A DNA stretch of 64,000 nucleotides from Azospirillum cavernae (GCF_003590795.1 NZ_QYUL01000001.1:1815001-1879000); one strand, 5' to 3'. Shown: positions 44,355 through 52,496, counted from the stretch's first letter. Program-made: numbers and translations. Notes: generated from the letters alone by a model not told the origin.

Positions 44355-44834
44355 ATGTTGAACCCCTCACGAATCAGCCTCGGAATCGCTCTCGGGTTGC
44401 TCGCCACCCTGGCGATTACACCGGCGTCGGCGGACGGCATGCCGAACTGGATGCGGGACGCCGGTAACGGTCCGCATCCGTTTCGGGCCTTCCTAGTGCA
44501 GGAGAACGGCCAAATCGCCGCCACCGCCATCATCGGAGGCACGGCGTGGCCGCTGCGCTGGAAGCTCCGGGGGATTGAGACACCGAAGCCGGGTGGGCGG
44601 GCAGAATGCTCCGACGAACGTGAGCGCGCCGCCGCGATGGCGCGCGGCGTCCGCTTCCTGATCCAGTTCAAGTCGGCCTCGATCACCGACATTGCTCCGG
44701 ACCACGAGCCCGGTGTGCTGGCAGGCCGTGTCCTCCTGGACGACGGTCGCGACCTTGGCGACCTGTTGGTCGGCTTCGGCTTCGCGCGCCGCGAAACTGT
44801 GGCCCCCTGGCAAGAGCCTTGGTGCGGCTGGTAG
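44355..44834 (+). CDS. Secreted thermonuclease-like (SNase) protein
   Basis: A 159-residue protein with a signal peptide (residues about 1-27, ending PASADG) and a short staphylococcal-nuclease-like OB fold: LRWKLRGIETPKPGGRAECS carries the R..GI..P element, ERERAAAMARGVRFL the following helix, and LAGRVLLDDGRDLGDLLVGF the second strand set before a C-terminal ARRETVAPWQEPWCGW. The classical catalytic residues are only partly conserved (Arg and Asp/Glu present, spacing short), so activity is uncertain. It follows the Cys-rich secreted protein gene directly. Confidence 0.75.
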   Translation: MLNPSRISLGIALGLLATLAITPASADGMPNWMRDAGNGPHPFRAFLVQENGQIAATAIIGGTAWPLRWKLRGIETPKPGGRAECSDERERAAAMARGVRFLIQFKSASITDIAPDHEPGVLAGRVLLDDGRDLGDLLVGFGFARRETVAPWQEPWCGW

Positions 44835-44969
44835 GGGGGCTTGTCCCCGTCTCTCACGATCATCGCCAACCGCCGCCTCTGGCCAGCAGCGTCGGCACCC
44901 CGCTGGCCCAATAGTTGGCGTGCCCCCGCGTTTCGCCAGCGGTGTCGGGAATGCGGATGGACCAAAACG

Positions 44970-45362
44970 TCATTCGGTCTTTACAGAACCGGCGGCCTCG
45001 CGGAAATAGCGCGTGATGAACAGCCGAACCGCGCCGCTGACTGTCAAACCCTTCGGACGCATTCGGGCGACCTCGGTGCACAGGCTGTCGATGCCACGTC
45101 CCTCCCGCTTGGAAATGTCCTTCAGCGCATCCCAGAGCGGATCCTGGAGACGAATCGAGGTGCGCCGACCGTCGATCTTTATACAGCGCCCTGGGGTGAT
45201 ATCGAAATCCTGGCGCACCTGTCCAAGCGCCGCCTCCATCATCGGCGACAGAGGCTTTCCGGCTGGGAGGGATAATTTGCTCTCCCGACCGCGCGTTTTC
45301 CGTCCAGCTCCTTCGCCATCGCCGGATGCGGTTGACATCTTTTCGTTCATGGTTCGACCCAT
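44970..45362 (-). CDS. Ribbon-helix-helix domain protein
   Basis: A 130-residue protein whose C-terminal half is a ribbon-helix-helix domain of the type used as small DNA-binding proteins: RTSIRLQDPLWDALKDISKR, GRGIDSLCTEVARMR and SGAVRLFITRYFREA. The N-terminal 45 residues are charged and probably disordered. ATG 45350 is an alternative start. A similar RHH protein is encoded at 49068-49487, so they may be two regulators of the same cargo. Target genes are unknown. Confidence 0.72.
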   Translation of the reverse strand: MGRTMNEKMSTASGDGEGAGRKTRGRESKLSLPAGKPLSPMMEAALGQVRQDFDITPGRCIKIDGRRTSIRLQDPLWDALKDISKREGRGIDSLCTEVARMRPKGLTVSGAVRLFITRYFREAAGSVKTE

Positions 45363-45434
45363 TCGGTTGGCGAGAAGGCCGCTGGTTGGCGCCGTGGCGG
45401 TTTGTGACCGCCTCGGTGACGATCCAGCGCGCCG

Positions 45435-46742
45435 TCAGGTGCCGGTTGGAGTGTCGGCGCTGATAGATTGGGCGCGGCGGATGATCCCTTTCGCGAGATA
45501 GGGGATGCTGAACACGATCACCGCGTAGGCAAGCCCCCAGCCATATGCCTTGGCGAACACCAAGCATCCGACGACGGCCAAACCACCAAAAATCCGGCTT
45601 ACGGCATCGCGCCCGAGAGCCACATAGACGGCGACACTGGCGAGATACAGCAGGAAGAAGTTCTGCCCCGCCGTCATCAGCAGCGTCTCCAGCGAGACGA
45701 TACCCATGGCTTGCGCGATCAACACCACCCCGAACATCAGCGTTATCCCGCCGACCGCAGCCCGCGGTGTGCCACTTCCATTTACGGCGCCAAGACGGAG
45801 GGATGCCGGCGCCCACCCGCGACGGCCGATGTCGAACAGCAGGCGCGACGCCGCCCAACACGCCCCGTTCAGGTTCACCACGATGATGCCCGTCACCAGA
45901 ACCGCGACGGCCGCACCCGGCGCACGGCCACCGGCCAAACTCTCCACCACCGCGAGGAATGGCGCACCCGCGAGCCTCGGGCTGTCGAGCGGCACCAGGG
46001 CCTGCACCGCCGCCGAAATGCCGAGGTAAAGCCCGGTCACGATCAGGAAGCTGAGGATCACGGCGATCGGAAAGTCGCGCTTGGGGTTCTTGAATTCCTC
46101 GGCCGTGAAGGCCAACATCTCCCAACCCGTGAAGGCGAAGAAAGCCAGAGCCGCACCGCTCCACACACCAGACAGCGAGGGCGAGCCCGCGCCGAAGTTG
46201 ATCGCTTCCCAACGCGGCGCCGCTCCCAAAGCCACCAAAACCAGACAGCCGACCAGCACCATGACCACGATGTCCTGGAGCCGGCCAGCGACCTTCGCGC
46301 CAGCCCAGGTGGCGAGGAGGCCTGTGGCGAGAAGGAGCGCGCCCACTGCGGCGGTCAGCATCGGCGCGGTGACGGAGTCGATCCCGAAACCCTGGACGAT
46401 GTAGGTGGCCCCGGTCAGCGCGATGGCCGGGATGCCCAGCGCAAAGGTGCCCAGCAGCAGGTAGGAGGTGCCGATGGCCGCCCCAGGGAAGGCCTCCGCC
46501 ACGAAACCCGACACGCCGCCAGCGGACGGAAAACGCCGGCCCAGACTGGCGAAGACCACCAGGAGCGGGGCGACGATCACCGCGTCCAGGCACCACGACC
46601 AGAGCGCCCACCCTCCAGCCTGCTGGTAGACCAGCCCGGGAAGCGCCAGCATCCCGGCGCCGACGACGATGCCGATTGCCAGCGTCACCGCGCCGAAAAG
46701 GCCGATGGTCGGTCGCAGGGCGTTCGAATTAGGAGCGCTCAT
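45435..46742 (-). CDS. APC-superfamily amino-acid permease
   Basis: A 435-residue inner-membrane transporter with about twelve hydrophobic segments. It shows the APC start GLFGAVTLAIGIVVGAGMLA near residue 13, with the unwound GIVVGAG helix 1, and GWEMLAFTAEEFKNPKRDFP near 205, the conserved E.F.NP.R motif. It should exchange or import an amino acid or amine. It is the last gene of an operon with the Rieske and diiron oxidase genes and overlaps the former by 14 bases, so its substrate is probably the oxidase's substrate or product. Confidence 0.85.
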   Translation of the reverse strand: MSAPNSNALRPTIGLFGAVTLAIGIVVGAGMLALPGLVYQQAGGWALWSWCLDAVIVAPLLVVFASLGRRFPSAGGVSGFVAEAFPGAAIGTSYLLLGTFALGIPAIALTGATYIVQGFGIDSVTAPMLTAAVGALLLATGLLATWAGAKVAGRLQDIVVMVLVGCLVLVALGAAPRWEAINFGAGSPSLSGVWSGAALAFFAFTGWEMLAFTAEEFKNPKRDFPIAVILSFLIVTGLYLGISAAVQALVPLDSPRLAGAPFLAVVESLAGGRAPGAAVAVLVTGIIVVNLNGACWAASRLLFDIGRRGWAPASLRLGAVNGSGTPRAAVGGITLMFGVVLIAQAMGIVSLETLLMTAGQNFFLLYLASVAVYVALGRDAVSRIFGGLAVVGCLVFAKAYGWGLAYAVIVFSIPYLAKGIIRRAQSISADTPTGT

Positions 46743-47064
46743 TGGCGATGATCCTCTCGTGATGGTAGGGAGCCAGAACAGCGTCGTCGGGGAGGTCGAA
46801 CACGGCGGTCACACGGTCGCCGATCATCACGGCGGGAACGCTTTGCTTTTCGAGGGTCGCTCGCGGGAAGGTCGTCTCGTGCCACGGACACTTGACCGAC
46901 CCGGTCTTATGGTTGCCGGCGCCCAGGAACAGCGGACCACCGCGGTGCGGACATTTGCCACCGCACAGCAACGGCTTGTGCCCCTCATGGGCGAGCAGGA
47001 AGTAGTGGACTTCGCCCGCCAGCACGCCGTTGTGCTGCGTCCGATCAAATTCAACGACTCTCAT
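46729..47064 (-). CDS. Rieske [2Fe-2S] protein
   Basis: A 111-residue single-domain Rieske protein with both cluster loops: CPHRGGPLF near residue 38 (Cys-x-His) and CPWHETTF near 58 (Cys-x-x-His). It has no membrane or signal segment, so it is a soluble ferredoxin-like electron donor. It begins with an ATGA overlap with the stop of the diiron oxidase gene, which strongly suggests that it feeds electrons to that enzyme. Its reductase is not in the window. Confidence 0.9.
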   Translation of the reverse strand: MRVVEFDRTQHNGVLAGEVHYFLLAHEGHKPLLCGGKCPHRGGPLFLGAGNHKTGSVKCPWHETTFPRATLEKQSVPAVMIGDRVTAVFDLPDDAVLAPYHHERIIANERS

Positions 47065-48473
47065 GCCACCAGCCCCAGGCCGGCGGCTTTGCGGATGCGG
47101 TAGGTGCAGGTGTCGGACAGCACCCTGGTGCCGTGCAGACGACCGCCGGGGATGACGATGGCTTGTCCCGCCACGAGTTCGATCGAATGCCGTGGGCCGA
47201 CGGTGAACTCGACGGCGCCTTCGGTGATCTCGAACAACTCAGGCTCGTCGTGGATGTGCGGCACCGAGATTTCACCCTTCGGCTCGGTGAACGTCAGAAT
47301 GTTCGGGCCAGTCCAGACGTCTGGATGCGCGGCGCAGTAATCGCCGGCCATGGGCGCCTTGAACAGCCGGTCGGCGAAGGTGAGTTGCTCGATCAGGTCC
47401 CGGTCGGCGAGCGTCTGCAGCAGTTTGAACTCCTCGAAGCCACGCACGATGTCCGGCAGAATCCACTCCCCGCACCGCTCGACCAGCGGTACGATGACGC
47501 GTTCCATCGCCATGCGTCCGTGGTGGACGTCGATTTGCTGGTGCTCGTCAAAATAGCGGGTGTCCACGTCGTCGCCGAAGATATGACGCAGCATTTCGGA
47601 CTGCTGACGATTTGCCTCGGCAAGCGTCGCCTCGGTGTAGAGCAGCGCGCCGACATAGCGACCGATATGCTTGTGATTGCGCGAGACGAGGTGAAAGTAG
47701 TTCACCAGCGCCAGCGACGAGGGCAGGAAATATTGCCAGTAGGCGTGCGCCCGATGATCGAGGCCACGGCTCTTCAATGTGGTTTCGAAGATCGTGGAGT
47801 GCTTCGACGCCGGCACCCCATAGCCGTATTCGTCGATCAGAATCGTGAACAGCCCTGATTGCGCCGGTCCGTAGTTGCCCAGGACGTTGCGCGCCATGGC
47901 CGACGCCTCTGTGATGAAATCGGACGCCAGTTGCACCAGGAACTCATCAGCGAGCGCCGCCGGATTGCGCGCGTTGAGAATGGCGCGTACGACCGCGCTC
48001 TCACCGATGTTGGCCTGGGCCAAGGCGTGTTCCGCGTATGCGCGGAACGTCCCCAGGCTCCAGTTGCCGGTGATGTCGATTTCGGCGTCGAGAAAGCCGA
48101 ACAACTGGCGCTCCAGGCCCGGACGCATCTGTTCGCCGAGACATTTCAGATCGTCGTCATAGAAGCTCGCGAACGCGTCGCGCCGGTGCCGGTCCATGGT
48201 TTCCGGCAGGAACAGCAATTCCGCCTCATAGACCGTGGTGAGCAGACGCTGCCCGAACAGGGCCGCGTTGCAGGCGACCCGCGACCGGTCGAGCTTGGCC
48301 GTCAAGTCAATGGTCGGGGCGTCCTGCGGGCGGAGCGGCCGGTGGAACGGGTTGTCGTCGCTGTGAAACGACAGCGGCTGGCCGAACAGGGGGTGGGCGG
48401 AAAACGAAGCCGCCAGACCATTCAGATCGGTGTACGGATCCGAATTGCGTCGGCGGACGGCATGACCAGACAT
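47061..48473 (-). CDS. Heme-oxygenase-like diiron oxidase fused to a cupin
   Basis: A 470-residue protein. Residues about 100-330 fit the iron-containing redox enzyme family (heme-oxygenase-like diiron oxidases such as UndA, BesC and SznF): DEYGYGVPASKHSTIFETTL near 215 has the expected Glu and His ligands, and YFDEHQQIDVHHGRMAMERV near 310 has the later Glu/His/Asp ligands. Residues about 390-460 are a cupin: VPHIHDEPELFEITEGAVEF with the HxH and Glu, then PGGRLHGTRV. Family members cleave C-C bonds, hydroxylate N or desaturate amino acids and fatty acids using O2. A fused cupin could bind a second metal or the product. Substrate unknown. Confidence 0.8.
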   Translation of the reverse strand: MSGHAVRRRNSDPYTDLNGLAASFSAHPLFGQPLSFHSDDNPFHRPLRPQDAPTIDLTAKLDRSRVACNAALFGQRLLTTVYEAELLFLPETMDRHRRDAFASFYDDDLKCLGEQMRPGLERQLFGFLDAEIDITGNWSLGTFRAYAEHALAQANIGESAVVRAILNARNPAALADEFLVQLASDFITEASAMARNVLGNYGPAQSGLFTILIDEYGYGVPASKHSTIFETTLKSRGLDHRAHAYWQYFLPSSLALVNYFHLVSRNHKHIGRYVGALLYTEATLAEANRQQSEMLRHIFGDDVDTRYFDEHQQIDVHHGRMAMERVIVPLVERCGEWILPDIVRGFEEFKLLQTLADRDLIEQLTFADRLFKAPMAGDYCAAHPDVWTGPNILTFTEPKGEISVPHIHDEPELFEITEGAVEFTVGPRHSIELVAGQAIVIPGGRLHGTRVLSDTCTYRIRKAAGLGLVA

Positions 48474-48601
48474 CGCGGACTATCCTCGTCTTGGTGGTGG
48501 TGACGAGGACAGTACAAATCTGATCGTCCAGTTTGACCGATCAATGCGTCCAGCGGTAACGTCATTTCGTCGGGATGACGCATACAAAGGGGTGCAAATT
48601 G
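48474..48601. promoter_or_regulatory. Divergent control region with two inverted repeats (Lrp-type sites)
   Basis: The short gap between the oxidase operon and the Lrp gene holds two inverted repeats with the same 11-base spacing: TCCTCGTC/GACGAGGA (48483-48490, 48502-48509) and TGATCG/CGATCA (48521-48526, 48538-48543). Their centres lie about 36 bases apart. Paired dyads in a divergent region next to an Lrp gene are likely binding sites of that regulator. Promoter boxes could not be fixed. Confidence 0.55.
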
Positions 48602-49057
48602 GTGGTTAAACATCCTTTAGACGTGGATGCAATGGATGAGCTGATTCTGTGCCATCTGGAGGCGGACGGTCGGCAATCCGTCCAGGAATTGGCCCGCAAG
48701 GCCCAGCTTTCCCGCAGCGCGGTCTACGCCCGAATGCAACGTCTGATCAGTACCGGGGTGATTGCCGGGTTCACGATCCGCCGTGGCGGCGCGATGCTGA
48801 AACCAATTGTATCAGCTTATATGTTTCTCTACCTGACAGGACCCATCTGCGAAAAGGTCGCGAAGGATGTCGAGAAGATTCCGCAGGTTAAACTCAGCCA
48901 GTCCATTGGTGGAGAGATCGACATGATCTTGACCGTGGAGACAGGAAGTCTTGAGGAATTGAACGATGTCCGAAACCAGATCGAAATCATCAAGGGTGTG
49001 CTCAGGGTTCATACGAGCGTCATTCTCAAGGAGCGCTTCAATCGGCTCCGGCGCTGA
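48602..49057 (+). CDS. Lrp/AsnC-family transcriptional regulator
   Basis: A roughly 150-residue Lrp/AsnC protein. The N-terminal HTH has MDELILCHLEADGRQSVQEL and ARKAQLSRSAVYARMQRL; the C-terminal RAM domain has PIVSAYMFLYLTGPICEKVA and the effector-binding region SIGGEIDMILTVETGSLEEL. Members respond to amino acids. The GTG at 48602, after an AAGGGG site, fits best; an ATG at 48575 would add nine residues. It is divergent from the oxidase/Rieske/permease operon, which is its probable target. Confidence 0.88.
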   Translation: MVKHPLDVDAMDELILCHLEADGRQSVQELARKAQLSRSAVYARMQRLISTGVIAGFTIRRGGAMLKPIVSAYMFLYLTGPICEKVAKDVEKIPQVKLSQSIGGEIDMILTVETGSLEELNDVRNQIEIIKGVLRVHTSVILKERFNRLRR

Positions 49058-49067
49058 TCCCGCTCGG

Positions 49068-49487
49068 TCAGTTCATGTTTGGAGGCGCTGGGGTGATGGA
49101 CGTCGGCTCCGCCTTCGCCTCGTCTTGAATGTTCTCGACACGTTCGGGAGGCGCGACGGCCAGCCGGTTGTAGGAGACGATGAACACCTCGGCGGCTCTA
49201 CCCAGGGCCTTGGCGCGGGTGGACCGGCAGCGATCCGCGAGCGCTTCGAACATCTCATCCAGGCTCAGGCTCTCCTGCCGACAAATTTCCTCCAGAATCA
49301 CCCATACAGTGCTGTACAACTTAATATTCCGAATGGATTTTCCGAGGTCGATCCGACGGATCTCATGTTCGCCTTCCAACCAGGACGAGGCGTTCGTTGG
49401 ATCCAATTCCAAGGCGGGGGCTGGTTTCGCAGTCATGCTGATACTTTCCATTCCTCTCAGCGGAATCGGCGAAGTCAATGGCGTCAT
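49068..49487 (-). CDS. Ribbon-helix-helix-like small protein
   Basis: A 139-residue protein with a central RHH-type segment (DLGKSIRNIKLYSTVWVILE, then EICRQESLSLDEMFEALADR and AEVFIVSYNRLA) and disordered ends. The start codon ATG at 49485-49487 overlaps the stop of the vsr remnant (ATGA), which supports it, although ATG codons at about 49451 and 49436 also begin near the conserved part. It resembles the RHH protein at 44970-45362. Function unknown. Confidence 0.65.
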   Translation of the reverse strand: MTPLTSPIPLRGMESISMTAKPAPALELDPTNASSWLEGEHEIRRIDLGKSIRNIKLYSTVWVILEEICRQESLSLDEMFEALADRCRSTRAKALGRAAEVFIVSYNRLAVAPPERVENIQDEAKAEPTSITPAPPNMN

Positions 49488-49865
49488 CCCTCGCGTCGCC
49501 GCCCCGGGAAAATTGCCTTGATCGCGGCCACCAAATCAACCTGTCTGGCTTTACTCCCGACATTGCACTCCCAGATCACCACGGCCGTCCACCCAGAGGC
49601 GGTCATAGCGGAACGCACTTCAACGTCACGCTCTTTGATACGGTTGATCTTCGCCGTTCACCATTCAACCCAGACTTTTGGGGAGGCGATGCCTCGGACA
49701 GCCTTGGTCGCCGTGCCAGACGCAGCCGTGGACGAGGACGGCGATCCGTTTGGACGGGAAAACGATGTCCGGACGACCGGGAAGCGTTTTGTTATGCAGA
49801 AGATAGCGCAAGCCCGCAGCCAGAGCGCCCGTCGAACAGTCATTTCCGGGTGGTTATCCTTGCGT
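49484..49865 (-). pseudogene. vsr: vsr (very short patch repair endonuclease), degenerate
   Basis: Three frames together spell a Vsr protein: PEMTVRRAL, then after a shift LRYLLHNKTLPGRPDIVFPS and KRIAVLVHGCVWHGDQGC, then after a second shift VEW followed by TGA where Trp is expected, and TAKINRIKERDVEVRSAMTA plus SGWTAVVIWECNVGS. The short 5' end (about 15 residues) is also missing or fused to the neighbour. Two shifts and a nonsense codon mean that it is not functional. Vsr normally repairs T:G mismatches beside a cytosine methylase, and no such methylase is nearby. Confidence 0.82.
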
Positions 49866-49876
49866 TTTCTGGCCGG

Positions 49877-50131
49877 TTAGCGGAAGGGGTTTTCAACCTG
49901 ATCCGGCGGCTTGGGAGGCGCGATGTGGTCGGGAAGATCCTTCGCCGCTTCCAGCGCCGTCACGACCTTGTCCAGCACCGCCTTGAGCGCCTTGGCCTGG
50001 GCAAGGCCGTGCCGGTCGCGCGTCAGGTTCACAGACCCGTAGACCGCCACCGTGTCGGCGCCGTTCTCGATCTTCAGCTCACCGATCTCAAGGACATCGG
50101 CATCGTTGCGGTAGGGGTCGATCGTTGCCAT
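49877..50131 (-). CDS. Small hypothetical protein
   Basis: An 84-residue protein (MATIDPYRNDADVLEIGELK, then IENGADTVAVYGSVNLTRDR, a helical KALKAVLDKVVTALEAAK, and a Pro-rich tail). The order of beta strands and helix looks like a small globular domain. It lies 12 bases after the secreted nuclease gene on the same strand, so it could be its partner or immunity protein. I do not recognise the family. Confidence 0.65.
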   Translation of the reverse strand: MATIDPYRNDADVLEIGELKIENGADTVAVYGSVNLTRDRHGLAQAKALKAVLDKVVTALEAAKDLPDHIAPPKPPDQVENPFR

Positions 50132-50143
50132 GTCGTGGGCCTC

Positions 50144-50992
50144 TCAGCGAAGGAACTGCTTCAGGAAATCAAGAACAGACTTTTCTTGGAAGGGTTCGGT
50201 CTCGGCCGCCTTCTTGCTGCCCTTTCCGTGGGGCCGTGGTTGGGGAAGCTCCATCGCCGTCGTCTTCACGGAAGCCGACAGATTGGGAAACGGGTCGATC
50301 CCAGACACGGCCACAAGGTCGGCGATGGCGATGCGCTGATACGCGTTGCCTTCGGCGTTGGTTACCAGGAAGGCGGCGGCCTTCCGCTGCCGAGCGTCGT
50401 AAATCGCCTTGAACAGATGCGTGGGCACCAGCACCCGACCGCCAACCCGCTGGAGGTTCTGCCCCTGGAAAATGGATCCGGTGACGACGTAGACCTCGCC
50501 CTCCTTGCGCGTCAGGTCGCGCACCGCTGACTCGATCCCTTCCCAGAGGTTCCGGTTGTTGTTGGAGTTTTGCGGCACCATGTTCGCGAGGCTGAAGCTC
50601 TCGTTCTGGGACACCGGGTCCGCCATGTCGCCGCTGGGCGCCATGTGACCACGGTCATAACCGGAGCGGGCATAGTCCGCCAACTCGGCCCGCTCATCCG
50701 CAGACAGCCGTGGCTCGGCATGGAAGGTGTTCTTTCGCTCAAGGCCGCGCTGCTGGTCCAGGCGCTCTCGCGTCAGGTGCTCGGCCGACCACAGCCCGGT
50801 GCGGGTGACGCCGGAGTGAAGGACGGCGTAACCGGCGTTGCACAGCTCACGGGTCTTCGCCGCCAATTTCTCGTTGACGAACTTTGGCGGCGCTCCGTCG
50901 AGGAAATGTTGTGGGCAAGCCGTGTCCGCCGCCTGCGCGGAAACGGCGGACACGGCAAGCGCCATCGCGACGACCATGGACTTGAGCATCAT
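50144..50992 (-). CDS. Secreted DNA/RNA non-specific endonuclease (NUC/EndoG family)
   Basis: A 282-residue beta-beta-alpha-metal nuclease with a signal peptide (MLKSMVVAMALAVSAVSAQA). The active-site motif YDRGHMAPSGDMAD near residue 140 contains the catalytic His, and NMVPQNSNNNRNLWEGIE near 163 holds the metal-binding Asn. The start at 50992 is chosen for its AGGGGA site and signal peptide; the frame is open further upstream. It should cut DNA and RNA in the periplasm or outside. It is followed by a small gene that may be its partner. Confidence 0.88.
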   Translation of the reverse strand: MMLKSMVVAMALAVSAVSAQAADTACPQHFLDGAPPKFVNEKLAAKTRELCNAGYAVLHSGVTRTGLWSAEHLTRERLDQQRGLERKNTFHAEPRLSADERAELADYARSGYDRGHMAPSGDMADPVSQNESFSLANMVPQNSNNNRNLWEGIESAVRDLTRKEGEVYVVTGSIFQGQNLQRVGGRVLVPTHLFKAIYDARQRKAAAFLVTNAEGNAYQRIAIADLVAVSGIDPFPNLSASVKTTAMELPQPRPHGKGSKKAAETEPFQEKSVLDFLKQFLR

Positions 50993-51162
50993 CGCTTGAT
51001 TCCCCTGCGCTTGGCCGTCTGCTGATCGGCGGAACTCATCCGACAGCATAAGCACTTGGGACAGAAAGGGGAACGACCGAGGTTGGTGCATCGAGGGCGG
51101 CACGGACATTATCTTCGGATATTTTTTCCTTCATAGGTCTCCTTTTCTGGATTCCCGTTCGG
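50993..51162. other. Short gap between nuclease and hypothetical gene
   Basis: About 170 bases. It should contain the promoter of the nuclease on the minus strand; I cannot fix its boxes. No gene is seen. Confidence 0.3.
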
Positions 51163-51528
51163 TCACACGGCAACCGATGAGCCGCCAATCTTATCGGTTG
51201 GCGCCTGGATTCCGAGTTCGTCGAGGATATGTCGATACTCCGCCGGTGAAAGAGCCCGCCGATCCTCGGCCATAAGACGCAGAGCGGCAAGCCCGGCGCT
51301 GGTAAAGCGCGCCCTCAGCCAATGGCCACCGTTGTCGGGCAACTCCATCAGGCCGCGGTCAATCATTCCCTGGATGGTCGCGCCTGGCTTCGGCTTGCCC
51401 TTCTCCGGCCCCGTGGCCCAGCGCTTTACCAGGATCCCATCGGCCAAGCGTGGTGGAGCCGAGAAGCGCGCCATAAACTCGTGGCGGATTAGCGCCCGCT
51501 CCTTTGTCGTCAAGGTCATCTCGCCCAT
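51163..51528 (-). CDS. Hypothetical protein with winged-helix-like character
   Basis: A 121-residue basic protein (TTKERALIRHEFMARFSAPP, RWATGPEKGKPKPGATIQGM, IDRGLMELPDNGGHWLRARF, LALRLMAEDRRAL). The middle (an index helix, then a beta pair and TSAGLAALRLMAED) resembles the C-terminal wing of small DNA-binding proteins found on plasmids. I do not recognise a family. It lies nine bases after the small gene at 51538-51783, probably in one operon. Confidence 0.6.
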   Translation of the reverse strand: MGEMTLTTKERALIRHEFMARFSAPPRLADGILVKRWATGPEKGKPKPGATIQGMIDRGLMELPDNGGHWLRARFTSAGLAALRLMAEDRRALSPAEYRHILDELGIQAPTDKIGGSSVAV

Positions 51529-51537
51529 CGCCGACCC

Positions 51538-51783
51538 TCAATCCTGTCCCCGCGAGACGCGGAACCAGTGCTCGGCATACTGCCGACACCGCTCGGCCTC
51601 CACTCCATCACCTACGCGTTCGGCGTCGGCCGCCCGTGTGAGCCATTGGCCCTGCTTCTGCAATGCGGATCCATTGGCCTGGGGTGGCGGCCGGGCTGCG
51701 GCTGGGTTTGATTCGCTGTACGACCGTGGCTTGGTAAAATTCGGCTTGGGCGGTCGGCCCCTGTTGGGAAACGGGGGCGCCAT
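51538..51783 (-). CDS. DUF4167-like small protein
   Basis: An 81-residue protein. The C-terminal half (KQGQWLTRAADAERVGDGVE then AERCRQYAEHWFRVSRGQ) matches the helical core of DUF4167 proteins of alphaproteobacteria, whose longer members bind RNA or ribosome-associated partners. The N-terminal half is Pro/Arg-rich and disordered. The short form is typical of mobile elements. It lies just before the hypothetical gene at 51163. Confidence 0.65.
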   Translation of the reverse strand: MAPPFPNRGRPPKPNFTKPRSYSESNPAAARPPPQANGSALQKQGQWLTRAADAERVGDGVEAERCRQYAEHWFRVSRGQD

Positions 51784-51835
51784 TCAGGCTGCGCCGTTCA
51801 TGGCGATCGGCATCCCCGGCGTCTCTCGGTCCGGA

Positions 51836-52135
51836 TCACGCTTCGGTCGCATCGCAATCCGCCAGTTCATAGTGGATCCTGACTTGCTTCCCGAAAGGCT
51901 TCAAAGCCTGATTGATGCGGTTCCAGCTGAACAGGTCCAGTTCGCCCCGCACGAGGGAGGACACCACCGGCTGCTTCCACCCGATCCGTCGACCGAATTC
52001 GGCCTGCGACAGGCCCTGGTCGTGCAGCCCCTTGCTCACCACCAGCACGGCCTGGGTCTTGACCGCCAGTTCCTCGGCGTCGGCCAAACCGACCTCCTCG
52101 AAGAACCCTTGCACGTCAACCTTCGACATCGACAC
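51836..52135 (-). CDS. Xre-family antitoxin/regulator (HigA-like)
   Basis: A 99-residue protein with an HTH of the Xre type at about residues 40-80 (GLSQAEFGRRIGWKQPVVSS, then LVRGELDLFSWNRINQALK). The N-terminal FFEEVGLADAEELAVKTQAV segment is typical of HigA-like antitoxins. It overlaps the preceding toxin-like gene by 20 bases, the toxin-first order of higBA modules. It should repress the pair from the palindrome at 52497-52515. Confidence 0.82.
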   Translation of the reverse strand: MSMSKVDVQGFFEEVGLADAEELAVKTQAVLVVSKGLHDQGLSQAEFGRRIGWKQPVVSSLVRGELDLFSWNRINQALKPFGKQVRIHYELADCDATEA

Positions 52136-52487
52136 GCCTCCTCAGTTCCTCTTCGTACGCCGCCCGGATGTCGTTGCGGTCGCGCAGCGAGAGATTGCGG
52201 CCTTCCTTGATGAACAGCACGACGGTGACGCCATCGTTGAACTCGACGACGAACGCCGCAGTGATACCGATGGCCCGGACGCCTCTGCGCACCACCACCT
52301 TGGTGCAGGGGAAGCCGAGATCGGACAGATCGCTGAACTCGGCCTCGCCGGTGGAGATGTCAGGCCGGTCCCCGTGAAGCGCAACCGCGACCACGACAGC
52401 CTGCAAATCCGTCCGCGACAGAGCGGCGAGTTGGTTGCGGACCAGCCAGGATGCGGGACGGATGCGAGGTGCGCGGGTATCGCTCAT
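52116..52487 (-). CDS. Putative toxin of the Xre module
   Basis: A 123-residue protein encoded before the Xre antitoxin and overlapping it by 20 bases. Segments such as DLSDLGFPCTKVVVRRGVRA, FVVEFNDGVTVVLFIKEGRN and DRNDIRAAYEEELRRR give a small alpha/beta fold. I do not see a clear RelE/HigB active site, so the toxin call rests mainly on gene order and the operator. The ATG at 52487 starts ten bases after the palindrome. Confidence 0.6.
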   Translation of the reverse strand: MSDTRAPRIRPASWLVRNQLAALSRTDLQAVVVAVALHGDRPDISTGEAEFSDLSDLGFPCTKVVVRRGVRAIGITAAFVVEFNDGVTVVLFIKEGRNLSLRDRNDIRAAYEEELRRRVDVEG

Positions 52488-52496
52488 GACGGTAAC

